Shown here: in pieces, positions 9,356-15,461 of the stretch
Layout: each line of letters begins with the position of its first letter
Position numbering within the stretch: position 1 is the first letter of the stretch
Source: DATGMB01 sp035293845
GTDB taxonomy: Bacteria > Acidobacteriota > Terriglobia > Bryobacterales > Bryobacteraceae
DNA length: 15,461 nt
Assembly (NCBI GenBank): GCA_035293845.1
Contig: DATGMB010000005.1
Span: 1-15,461, forward strand
Direction: 5' to 3'
The notes under the pieces: generated by a model
Told to the model about the DNA's origin: nothing
Databases searched by the model: none
Seen by the model: only the letters and a program-made list of their open reading frames with translations
Position numbers and translations under genes: made by a program

Positions 9356-9744
9356 CCCGCTGCCAGTGTAGCAACAGTAAGGGCAGCATTCGCCCAGCAA
9401 ATGCCGGGGCCTGCGGCGAAACGCGGCCGCTCTCGCCCGCTACAACCCGGACCGCGCCGCAGCGGTGCGCCGAGAGGCTCCGCCCGGAGGCTCCGGGTTG
9501 CCGGGGCGTGCGCGCGAGCGTGAAACATCGCCCGCCCGGACCGCGAAACGGCGAACGACCGGGCTGTCCGCGCCGGCCGAAGCAGAGTGTGCCCCACGCG
9601 GCGGCGCACTCCGCGCGCCTCCGAACCGGCGCGCGGCATGGCGTAGCGCCGATTGCGCCTCCAGGCGACGTTAGCAGCGCGGCTCCTACGGGTAGCGCCG
9701 CACCGCTGGCTGTACGGGCGACGTTGGTTCTGTGAAAATTTCCA
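9356..9744. other. Intergenic stretch without a recognised gene
   Basis: This GC-rich stretch separates the minus-strand block from the H1-like gene. Open frames exist on both strands, including one on the minus strand that runs through into the H1-like gene, but their products are Arg/Pro/Ser-rich without any domain, as expected of random frames at this GC content. Some of it should hold the promoter of the M20 gene, which I cannot pinpoint. An imperfect repeat lies at 9643-9725. Confidence 0.5.
9643..9725. repeat. Imperfect direct repeat in the intergenic stretch
   Basis: Two similar blocks, 9643-9672 and 9692-9725, both begin GTAGCGCCG and both end GGCGACGTT with diverged middles. The second block ends about 20 bases before the -35 of the H1-like gene promoter. 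Short and degenerate, so it could be chance. Confidence 0.35.
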
Positions 9745-9774
9745 TTGAGCGCCGAAACAACTTAGGTGTAATAT
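9745..9774 (+). promoter_or_regulatory. Sigma70-like promoter of the H1-like gene
   Basis: TTGAGC (9745-9750) and TAATAT (9769-9774) are separated by 18 bases, with an AT-rich island around them that stands out from the GC-rich surroundings. Predicted start of transcription near 9781 would give a leader of about 38 bases. This is the best promoter in the window. Confidence 0.6.
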
Positions 9775-9805
9775 GTATTGACAAATCCCAGGGACCTTCC
9801 GACTC

Positions 9806-9810
9806 AAGGA
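9806..9810 (+). promoter_or_regulatory. Ribosome binding site that decides the H1-like start
   Basis: AAGGA ends eight bases before the ATG at 9819. It overlaps the alternative ATG at 9810, which therefore has no properly spaced site, so 9819 is preferred. Confidence 0.6.
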
Positions 9811-9818
9811 TGAAGACA

Positions 9819-10094
9819 ATGGCAACGAAGAAGAAAGCACCCGCGAAAAAATCCGCCAAGAAGGCCGCGAAAGCTCCTGCGAAGAAGGCCGCCAAGAAGG
9901 CCGCGAAGAAGGCCACCAAAAAGGCCGCGAAGAAGGCTTCGAAGAAGTCTCCGGCGAAGAAAGCCGCCAAGAAGGCTCCGGCCAAGAAGGCGAAGAAGGC
10001 CGCTCGCAAACCTGCGCGCAAGCCCGCTCCGGCGTCAACCCCAATGGAATCCATGCCCGCTCCGGCTCCGGAGAGCGGCAGCCCGGAGATGTAA
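9819..10094 (+). CDS. Histone H1-like lysine/alanine-rich DNA-binding protein
   Basis: A 91-residue, extremely basic protein starting MATKKKAPAKKSAKKAAK and built from variations of KKAAKKA and PAKKA up to about residue 65, then a short Arg/Pro stretch and an acidic/neutral Pro/Ser/Met-rich tail ending SGSPEM. This composition is that of eukaryotic H1 C-terminal tails and bacterial H1-like proteins (chlamydial Hc1/Hc2, AlgP type). It most likely binds and condenses DNA without sequence specificity. There is no globular domain, so family assignment rests on composition only. The frame is open upstream to 9732, but the promoter covers that part and the Shine-Dalgarno favours 9819. It has its own promoter and the P-loop kinase gene follows 40 bp later. 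Alternative: a ribosome-associated or RNA-binding basic protein. Confidence 0.85.
   Translation: MATKKKAPAKKSAKKAAKAPAKKAAKKAAKKATKKAAKKASKKSPAKKAAKKAPAKKAKKAARKPARKPAPASTPMESMPAPAPESGSPEM
9825..10023 (+). repeat. Low-complexity Lys/Ala codon repeats in the H1-like gene
   Basis: Tandem, slightly varied units such as aagaaggccgcgaag and gccaagaaggc encode the KKAAKKA-type repeats. Tracts like this change copy number easily, so length is likely to vary between strains. Confidence 0.7.
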
Positions 10095-10134
10095 TCGCGG
10101 CCAAACCAGGCACTTTCTGGCATTCCCGGCTCCG

Positions 10135-10596
10135 TTGAAAATCGTGGTTCTGGTGGGCCTGCCGGGCTCCGGCAAGTCCACCTGGATCGAGCGGATCGGC
10201 GCGGTCGGCCTCTCGTCGGATGCGATCCGGCGCTGGCTGGCCGATGACGAGACCGATCAGTCGATCCATGACCGTGTATTCCAAACCCTGCGCTACCTCC
10301 TGCGCCAGCGCCTGGCGATCGGCCGCCCGGTGAGCTACATCGACGCGACCAACCTCATCCCCGAGGAGCGCGCGCCATATATCGCCATCGGCCGGGAGTT
10401 TGGCTGCGAAGTCGAAGCCATCTTTTTCGATATCCCCCTCGAGGTGTGCCGCCGCCGCAACGCCGCCCGCCGCCGCGTGGTGCCGGAAGAAGCGATGGCG
10501 AAAATGGCCGAAAAGCTGCGTCCGCCAACGCTGGAAGAGGGCTTCACGCGCGTCGTGCGGATCGGCGAGGCAGGTCCGGCGGGCCGCGAATCCTAA
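10135..10596 (+). CDS. P-loop kinase of the polynucleotide kinase-like (AAA_33) type
   Basis: A 153-residue nucleotide-binding protein. The Walker A motif GLPGSGKST is at residues 8-16. SSDAIRRWL (27-35) and YIDATNLIPEER (68-79) match the conserved Asp and DATN elements of the small kinases related to the 5'-kinase domain of T4 polynucleotide kinase, and the CRRRNAARRRVVPEE segment (105-119) is the expected basic lid. The protein phosphorylates an unknown acceptor, which may be a nucleic acid, nucleoside or small molecule. The start is TTG at 10135; it gives the normal family N-terminus just before the P-loop. No good Shine-Dalgarno is seen, and there is no obvious separate promoter, so it may depend on transcription from the H1-like gene 40 bp upstream. 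Confidence 0.83.
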   Translation: MKIVVLVGLPGSGKSTWIERIGAVGLSSDAIRRWLADDETDQSIHDRVFQTLRYLLRQRLAIGRPVSYIDATNLIPEERAPYIAIGREFGCEVEAIFFDIPLEVCRRRNAARRRVVPEEAMAKMAEKLRPPTLEEGFTRVVRIGEAGPAGRES

Positions 10597-10643
10597 TCGG
10601 CCATCCGGACTGTCGCACCGCGGGCCCACCGCCCGGTTCCTGT

Positions 10644-10649
10644 TAAAGT
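10644..10649 (+). promoter_or_regulatory. Possible -10 element of the methyltransferase gene
   Basis: TAAAGT lies in a short AT-rich patch between the kinase and methyltransferase genes. If used, transcription would begin near 10656 and the ATG at 10683 would be the start. No -35 is evident, so support is weak. Confidence 0.25.
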
Positions 10650-10682
10650 GTGGAAGTGGTCCGGCCCGCCGGCGTGAATGGA

Positions 10683-11384
10683 ATGGCGTTGACTGACGGC
10701 CTTTGGGCGCAAATCCTCGAGGCCTCCCGCGCGATTCATGCTTCCGGATCGATATCCCCCGGGGCTCTCCTTCGGCTGGCGCGCCATCTCGAAGAACATC
10801 CCCCTCGGGACTCGGCCGAAACGGGAACCGGAGCGAGCACGCTCGTCTTTTCGCATTTGAGTCAGGCCCATACCGTCTTCGCCGTGGACACGGACCGGAG
10901 CATCACCACCGTGCGCCGCCACGCGCTGCTGAACCGGGAGACGACGACGTTCGTCGACGGTCCGGCGCAGAGGACCCTGCCGGCGCAGCAGTTCACCCGT
11001 CCCCTGCAAGCGGTGCTGATCGATGGACCGCACGCCTTCCCGTTCCCCGAGTTGGAATACTTCTACCTGTATCCCCACATCGAGCGGGATGGGCTGCTCG
11101 TGATCGACGACATCCACATCCCGTCCATCCAGAATCTGTTCCGTTTCCTGCGCGAGGACGACATGTTCCGGCTGTTGGAAGTCTGCGGGAAGACGGCCTT
11201 CTTTCGCCGGACCGCGGCCGCCACGTTCGACCCGTGGGGGGATGGCTGGTGGCTGCAGGGCTACAACCGGCGGACGCTCTGGCGCTACGGGTGGCGCGAC
11301 CGGCTGAAGGCGGCCGTCCCGGAATCGCTGCGGCCGATCCTCCGCAAATATGCCGACCGGTTTCGGCTCCGGACGCGCCGGTAA
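10683..11384 (+). CDS. Class I SAM-dependent methyltransferase (Methyltransf_24-like)
   Basis: A 233-residue cytoplasmic protein with the Rossmann methyltransferase layout: motif I as AETGTGASTLVFS (residues 45-57), VFAVDTD at 65-71 closing strand 2, VLIDGPHAFPFPELE (111-125) as the motif around strand 4, and DGLLVIDDIHIPS (136-148) at strand 5. The IDGPH and IDDIH signatures are typical of the Methyltransf_24 group, whose members methylate sugars or other small metabolites. Motif I has Glu-Thr-Gly where many have E-x-G, which is normal for this group. The substrate is unknown. The ATG at 10683 was chosen over the in-frame GTG at 10650, since neither has a clear Shine-Dalgarno and the AT-rich patch before 10650 looks like promoter; the longer form would have 244 residues. 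Confidence 0.78.
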   Translation: MALTDGLWAQILEASRAIHASGSISPGALLRLARHLEEHPPRDSAETGTGASTLVFSHLSQAHTVFAVDTDRSITTVRRHALLNRETTTFVDGPAQRTLPAQQFTRPLQAVLIDGPHAFPFPELEYFYLYPHIERDGLLVIDDIHIPSIQNLFRFLREDDMFRLLEVCGKTAFFRRTAAATFDPWGDGWWLQGYNRRTLWRYGWRDRLKAAVPESLRPILRKYADRFRLRTRR

Positions 11385-11388
11385 GCTT

Positions 11389-12146
11389 ATGAGACGGGCA
11401 ATCGCTCTCTTCGCATCAACATTGGCCTTTGGACAAACCGGTCCCACTTTGGTCGGGACCGGCTACAGCTTTCCAGCCCCGGTGATTGCGCCCGGTCAGG
11501 TAGTCACGCTTGCGGTTGCCCAGGCGATACATCTTCCGACTGCCTGCTGACGTTCATCACGGCGCAGGTTCCTTACGAAATCGAAACTGCGGCGCTCAGC
11601 CCGCCGATCATCCAAACGCAACTCGTCATCTCGGAAAACGGCACGGACAGCAAGGCGTTCCGCGCCGGCGCCGTATTCGACCAGATCCACATCGCAACCA
11701 CCTGTGACGGCCAGCCATGGCAGACGGGCTGTCCGCCAGTCGTGGCTCATGCGGATGGACTGGTGACGCCCCGGACCGCGGCCCAGCCGGGCGAGTTTGT
11801 CGTCCTCTACGGATGGGGATTTGGACATACGACGCCCGCGGCCAAGACCGGCGAGGCCAGCCCGATGCCGGCGGCGGTTGTCACGCTCCCCGGCTGGGAC
11901 GGTCTCCAGGTGGGATTCGACTTCAGACCGAATGCCCCTCCGTCGAGATATTTCCCAGCAGGCCTATCCGCAAATGCGTATCTGACGCCGGGATTCGCGG
12001 GCCTGTATCAGATCAACGTTCAAATCCCGGAAAATTTCCCCGCCGTGCCTCCGTGCGGCCAGGCCATTCAATCCAACCTCACCATCAATGTGGGCGGCCC
12101 GTTTTCATTCGATGGCGCGCCGATCTGCGTGCAGCCACCGCAATAG
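11389..12146 (+). pseudogene. Frameshifted TIGR03437-domain exported protein
   Basis: Begins four bases after the methyltransferase stop with a signal peptide (MRRAIALFASTLAFGQ) and continues as APVIAPGQVVTLAVA, the opening of the Solibacter-type domain, but this frame stops at 11550. The rest of the domain is in another frame, from about 11520: GDTSSDCLLTFITAQVPYEI, later EFVVLYGWGFGHTTPAAKTGE and GFAGLYQINVQIPENFP, ending at the TAG at 12146. Restoring one protein needs a -1 shift (or +2) near 11510-11525. From memory of the family, a stretch of roughly 30-40 residues normally lies between VTL and the VPYE motif, so a small deletion may have caused the shift. No slippery heptamer is visible, which argues against programmed frameshifting. 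A sequencing or assembly error is the alternative. The stop is six bases from the end of the converging M49 gene. Confidence 0.75.
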
Positions 12147-12152
12147 CGCGGA

Positions 12153-13766
12153 TCACCGCACCTCATCCGGAAACGAAAACACCGGGTCGATATCCACCGG
12201 AATGCCCTGCGTCGCTTTCAACGCCTCGGTCAGCTCCGCCGGCATGCGGTCGTACTTCGCGAACCAGGCTTCGGCGCGCGCCCGATCGCCGGTGGCTTCG
12301 ATCTCCAGCAGCTCTTTCGCGAGCCGCGCGAGGACCGGAGCCATGCGCGCGTAATCGATCCGGTAGCGGCCATCCGCGTAGTTCAGCGCCCGGTTCTCCA
12401 ACAGGTAGTTGAACTCCATCATCTCGGCGCGGCCGTGGGCTTCGCCCGTCCCGAAGCGCAGCGTGCGGAAGATGCCCGCGACATACGAGGCGTAGTACTC
12501 TTCGAGCCGGTCCTTCGGCATGGCGCCGTGGTCGACCAGCCACTGGAGCCCGAACATGCCGACGACATCCGCCTTGGCCTCCTCCAGCCCGGAATACGCG
12601 GGACCGATGGCCTCGCGGATATCCACCTGCTTGCCGTTCACGCGCGCGAATGCCGGCCCGAGCCCGTGGCTGATCTCGTGCAGCAGGGTGCCGGCCATGT
12701 AGCCCTCGCCGGTCGCCTTGGCGGCCTGCTCGGGCGGCATCAGCTTCTGCGCGACCGGCAAAATGACGTACTGCACGCGCGCATCCATGAAGTTCTTGAA
12801 GAAGATCTTCTTGGTGCCCTTTTCCTGGTGAATTCGCGCGTCGTTCGGCAGGTTATCCGCCACCGCCTGATAGCCGTGCCGCAGATCGCCGGCGCGGAAG
12901 GGCGCCTCCATGACCTCCATTGGGGTCAGGTGGCCGCGCTTGGACGGCCGGTCGGCCGCGGCGATCGGCAGGGCATCCTGAATCTCCGGAACGTAGCGCT
13001 GATAGACCGCCAGCTTGCGGCTTTCCTCCTCGTTGCGGATCAGCACGCTCGCGCCGTACGAAGTCTTTACGCCCAGCAGGTCGTCAAGGTACGTCTCGTA
13101 CGGGGCGAAAATGACGTCGAACTTCGGGTCCTTCAGGTCGAGCCACGCGAGGTCGCTCTTGTAGTAGTCGTCCGTCAGCAGCGCCTCGGCGCGCAGGCGC
13201 AGGAAGTTGGCGAAGGCCGGGTCCGGGCTGAGCGCAGCGGCATCGCGCAGGTCTTTCGCCATCGGTTCCAGAAATGCCTTGTATTCTGCGTGATACGGGA
13301 CGCCCCGGAGGCGCCCGTTCTCCGATTTGACGACCGTGAACGGACTGTAGACCGCGGCCCTATCCTCCGGATGCTGCGCCACGTACGCCTCAATGGCGGA
13401 CCGCGTCAGCCCTTTCGGGTAGAGTTCGTGGCCGGGCGGCATCGGCTCATCGCCGGTGAACGGCCGGTTTTCGTCGAGCAGGTCCCAGCGGCCGCCCATG
13501 ATCATGAGCAGGCGCTTCAGTGCCGGATCCTGCGTCGATTTGTATAGCGCCAGGCCCGTAAGGTCGCTCTGGCGCCAGTAGACGTCATCGAGCAGCCGGG
13601 ACGCCTCCACGAGCTTGCCGACCATCTGCACCTCGCGCTTGGATAGACCGGCGGAATGAAACGGCATATCGACGCGCTTCCATTGCGCGAGGCGCTGTTG
13701 GACCGTCAGCGGCGCCGCGATCGCCAGGACGGCCAGTGCGGCGGCAGCCGCATAGAGCTTTCTCAT
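12153..13766 (-). CDS. Exported peptidase M49 (dipeptidyl peptidase III-like) metallopeptidase
   Basis: A 537-residue protein with an N-terminal hydrophobic segment (MRKLYAAAAALAVLAIAAPL), so it is exported or membrane-anchored. The zinc site is HEISHG: His363, Glu364, His367, followed by EEAKAD (Glu395/Glu396 to Asp400), the second M49 motif. Classical dipeptidyl peptidase III has a six-residue HExxxH (HELLGH); here the motif is the five-residue HExxH, as in plant Nudix-fused relatives. Other family features are ENRPFTGDEPMPPGHELYP (residues 99-117), SPFTVV and GYMAGTLLHE. It would remove dipeptides or short fragments from peptides, probably outside the cytoplasm. No Shine-Dalgarno is seen before the ATG at 13766. 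It is divergent from the isomerase-like gene. Confidence 0.85.
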   Translation of the reverse strand: MRKLYAAAAALAVLAIAAPLTVQQRLAQWKRVDMPFHSAGLSKREVQMVGKLVEASRLLDDVYWRQSDLTGLALYKSTQDPALKRLLMIMGGRWDLLDENRPFTGDEPMPPGHELYPKGLTRSAIEAYVAQHPEDRAAVYSPFTVVKSENGRLRGVPYHAEYKAFLEPMAKDLRDAAALSPDPAFANFLRLRAEALLTDDYYKSDLAWLDLKDPKFDVIFAPYETYLDDLLGVKTSYGASVLIRNEEESRKLAVYQRYVPEIQDALPIAAADRPSKRGHLTPMEVMEAPFRAGDLRHGYQAVADNLPNDARIHQEKGTKKIFFKNFMDARVQYVILPVAQKLMPPEQAAKATGEGYMAGTLLHEISHGLGPAFARVNGKQVDIREAIGPAYSGLEEAKADVVGMFGLQWLVDHGAMPKDRLEEYYASYVAGIFRTLRFGTGEAHGRAEMMEFNYLLENRALNYADGRYRIDYARMAPVLARLAKELLEIEATGDRARAEAWFAKYDRMPAELTEALKATQGIPVDIDPVFSFPDEVR

Positions 13767-13795
13767 ACTTTCATGGTACGACCGGTCCTCTGTCA

Positions 13796-13817
13796 GGCCA
13801 GGCCCCAGCGCCTGGCC
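13796..13817. repeat. Inverted repeat in the divergent spacer
   Basis: Arms ggccaggc (13796-13803) and gcctggcc (13810-13817) with a six-base loop. It sits between the M49 and isomerase-like genes, 30 bases from the M49 start. It could be an operator or a dispersed palindromic unit; it resembles the palindrome at 4028-4048 in sharing the CAGGC/GCCTG core. Confidence 0.45.
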
Positions 13818-13852
13818 CGCTGCCTGTCCGGGCTCTCTTTACCGCTAACTGC

Positions 13853-13858
13853 TAGACT
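13853..13858 (+). promoter_or_regulatory. Possible -10 element of the isomerase-like gene
   Basis: TAGACT lies 29 bases before the ATG at 13888. No clear -35 is present. The hexamer resembles the TAAACT elements seen before the genes starting at 1896 and 5435. Confidence 0.3.
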
Positions 13859-13887
13859 TCAGCCGCGCGCGGTGTGAGAATGACCCT

Positions 13888-15461
13888 ATGCCGGAGACCG
13901 TAGTCCTCATTGCCAACGGGGACCTTCGCCTTGCCGCCAACCAGAGGTGTTGGCCGGCTCAGGCGCAGGCCGAGCAGGCCGTGATTCATTCGATTCGCTG
14001 CGAAGGACGCGAGGTGCGTCGCGGGCACCCGTGCGACCCCGTCAAGGGCCACGGCTTCATCGATAGCCAGAAGCACGGCATGGAGGTATTCCGCGAGATT
14101 CCGCCCACTGCCCCGCTCGTGGTAGTGGAAGCCGTGTGGCAGTACAGCCACCACATCCTGCACGGACTCTACACCCATCAGGGGCCCATCCTGACCGTCG
14201 CCAACTGGAGCGGCGAATGGCCGGGGCTGGTCGGCTTGCTCAATCTGAACGCGTCGTTGACCAAGGCCGGGGTCCGCTACAGCACGCTATGGAGCGCCGA
14301 TTTCCAGGACGAATTTTTCCTCGGCGGCCTGCGCCGCTGGCTGGCCGGCGAAACGGTGCAGCATGACCTGCGCCACGTGCGCCCGCTCGGCGCTTTCCGC
14401 CTGCCGGCGGAGGCCGAAGCGGCGGGGGTCCGGCTGGCCCGCGTGCTGCGCCGCGAAAAGGCGATCATGGGCGTCTTCGACGAAGGCTGCATGGGGATGT
14501 ACAACGCCATCATTCCGGACGAGTTGCTCCACGCAACCGGCGTGTTCAAAGAGCGCCTCAGCCAGTCTGCGCTCTATGCCGAGATGTGCCAGGTGAGCGA
14601 TGCCGAGGCTGCGGAGGTCCGCTGCTGGCTGGACCGCAAGGGCATGCGTTTCCTCACCGGCCCGAACCCGGAAACCGACCTGACCGACGGCCAGATCCTC
14701 GAACAATGCAAGATGTACATCGCGGCGCTGCGCATCGCCGACGATTTCGGCTGCGACGCGATCGGCATCCAATACCAGCAGGGCCTCAAGGATCTGGCGC
14801 CCGCCTCCGACCTCGCCGAAGGCTTGTTGAACAACGCCGACCGGCCGCCTGTGCGGGCGCGGGGCAACGGCCGCGTGCTGTATGAGAACCGGCCGCTGCC
14901 GCACTTCAACGAAGTTGACGAATGCGCCGGCCTGGATGCGCTGGTGACCAACCGCGTGTGGACCGAGCTCGGCTTCAGCCCGGAAACCACCCTGCACGAT
15001 GTCCGCTATGGCGAACCGTATCCGGTGGGGGGCCGCGAAGAATTCGTCTGGGTCTTCGAGATTTCGGGCGCCGCGCCGCCGGCGCATTTCGTGGGAGGTT
15101 ACGCGGGCGCCACGAGCGAGCGCCAGCCGCCCATGTATTTCCGGCTCGGCGGCGGCAGTTTGAAGGGCATCAGCCGCCCCGGCGAGATCGTCTGGAGCCG
15201 TATTTTCGTCGAAGATGGACGGCTAAAAGCCGATATCGGCCGTGCAAAAGCCGTTGAATTACCGCGCGAGGAGACCGAGCGGCGGTGGCAGATCACCACC
15301 CCGCAGTGGCCCATCATGCACACCGTCCTCTACGGCGTCACGCGCGACCAGATGATGGCGCGCCATAAATCGAATCACGTTCAGGTGGCTTATGCCCCGG
15401 ATGCAGCCGGCGCGAACCGCGCGCTGGCCACTAAAGCCGCCATGTTCCGCGAAATGGGGAT
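13888..15461 (+). CDS. L-fucose isomerase superfamily-like protein (3' end outside window)
   Basis: An open frame of 524 codons from the ATG at 13888 to the right edge, starting MPETVVLIANGDLRLAANQR. No signal peptide is seen, so cytoplasmic. It resembles COG2407-type fucose/arabinose isomerase relatives: an N-terminal alpha/beta part with LVVVEAVWQYSHHIL and ILTVANWSGEWPGLVGLLNL, a middle FDEGCMGMYNA (Glu199) and CDAIGIQYQQG (289-299), and a C-terminal KSNHVQVAYAP with His497. Isomerases of this fold bind one Mn2+ with Glu, Asp and His; Glu199 and His497 are plausible ligands, the Asp cannot be assigned. A late ALATKAAMFREMG resembles the family C-terminus, so only a few residues are probably missing. 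Reaction and substrate are not established; it could be an aldose-ketose isomerase on a sugar other than fucose. Only a weak GAGAATGA precedes the start. Confidence 0.7.
   Translation, partial: MPETVVLIANGDLRLAANQRCWPAQAQAEQAVIHSIRCEGREVRRGHPCDPVKGHGFIDSQKHGMEVFREIPPTAPLVVVEAVWQYSHHILHGLYTHQGPILTVANWSGEWPGLVGLLNLNASLTKAGVRYSTLWSADFQDEFFLGGLRRWLAGETVQHDLRHVRPLGAFRLPAEAEAAGVRLARVLRREKAIMGVFDEGCMGMYNAIIPDELLHATGVFKERLSQSALYAEMCQVSDAEAAEVRCWLDRKGMRFLTGPNPETDLTDGQILEQCKMYIAALRIADDFGCDAIGIQYQQGLKDLAPASDLAEGLLNNADRPPVRARGNGRVLYENRPLPHFNEVDECAGLDALVTNRVWTELGFSPETTLHDVRYGEPYPVGGREEFVWVFEISGAAPPAHFVGGYAGATSERQPPMYFRLGGGSLKGISRPGEIVWSRIFVEDGRLKADIGRAKAVELPREETERRWQITTPQWPIMHTVLYGVTRDQMMARHKSNHVQVAYAPDAAGANRALATKAAMFREMG

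Noticed and set aside
9825..10023. Tandem units in the H1-like gene considered as a CRISPR or intergenic repeat array
   Set aside because: The units are codon repeats without spacers of constant length, lie in frame, and encode a Lys/Ala-rich protein.
9085..10629. Minus-strand open frame of 514 codons spanning the gap and the H1-like and kinase genes
   Set aside because: It overlaps three well-supported features, and its Ser/Pro/Trp-rich repeat is just the antisense of the Lys/Ala codon repeats.
11500..11560. Programmed ribosomal frameshift in the broken TIGR03437 gene
   Set aside because: No slippery heptamer or clear downstream hairpin is visible at the frame switch, and part of the domain also seems to be missing.
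12435..13547. Plus-strand open frame of 370 codons opposite the M49 gene
   Set aside because: Shadow of the M49 coding sequence; no domain in the product.

Overview
The window is GC-rich, densely coded DNA that looks like an acidobacterial chromosome from the Solibacter/Bryobacter group. The main clue is a pair of secreted proteins carrying the beta-rich C-terminal domain known as TIGR03437, a large paralogous family typical of Solibacter. This taxonomic call is recognition from memory, not a database result. There are no tRNA or rRNA genes, no CRISPR array, no transposase and no phage gene, so it reads as ordinary chromosome.

Layout. (1) 1-1754, minus: a NADP-type malic enzyme fused to a phosphotransacetylase-like domain, cut by the left edge. 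(2) 1896-4028, plus: a 710-residue exported TIGR03437-domain protein, divergent from the malic enzyme and ending in a palindrome and two nearly identical terminator hairpins. (3) 4170-9355, minus: five genes, in transcription order an M20 metallopeptidase, an EamA/DMT transporter (GTGA overlap with the peptidase), a membrane-anchored HtrA/DegP protease with two PDZ domains, a small exported protein with a peptidoglycan-binding-like domain, and a secreted protein with a concanavalin-like (DUF1080-type) fold. (4) 9356-9818: over 400 bp with no convincing gene, ending in a good sigma70-like promoter. (5) 9819-11384, plus: a lysine/alanine-rich histone H1-like protein, a small P-loop kinase of the polynucleotide-kinase type, and a class I SAM methyltransferase. 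(6) 11389-12146, plus: a second TIGR03437 gene broken by a frameshift and possibly an internal deletion. (7) 12153-13766, minus: an exported peptidase M49 (dipeptidyl peptidase III-like) with a short HExxH zinc motif. (8) 13888 to the right edge, plus: a protein resembling the L-fucose isomerase superfamily, truncated by the window.

How they fit together. The minus-strand block is an envelope and peptide-handling neighbourhood: peptidase plus exporter-type permease are translationally coupled, followed by periplasmic quality control and small exported proteins, most of which seem to have their own promoters or terminators. The H1-like gene has its own promoter and may carry the kinase and methyltransferase genes behind it. 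I found no convincing new multi-gene system. The points most worth a second look are the broken TIGR03437 gene, the variant M49 zinc site, the peptidase/transporter overlap, the unassigned isomerase-like protein, the twin hairpins, and a recurring TA(A/G)ACT element close upstream of several start codons.
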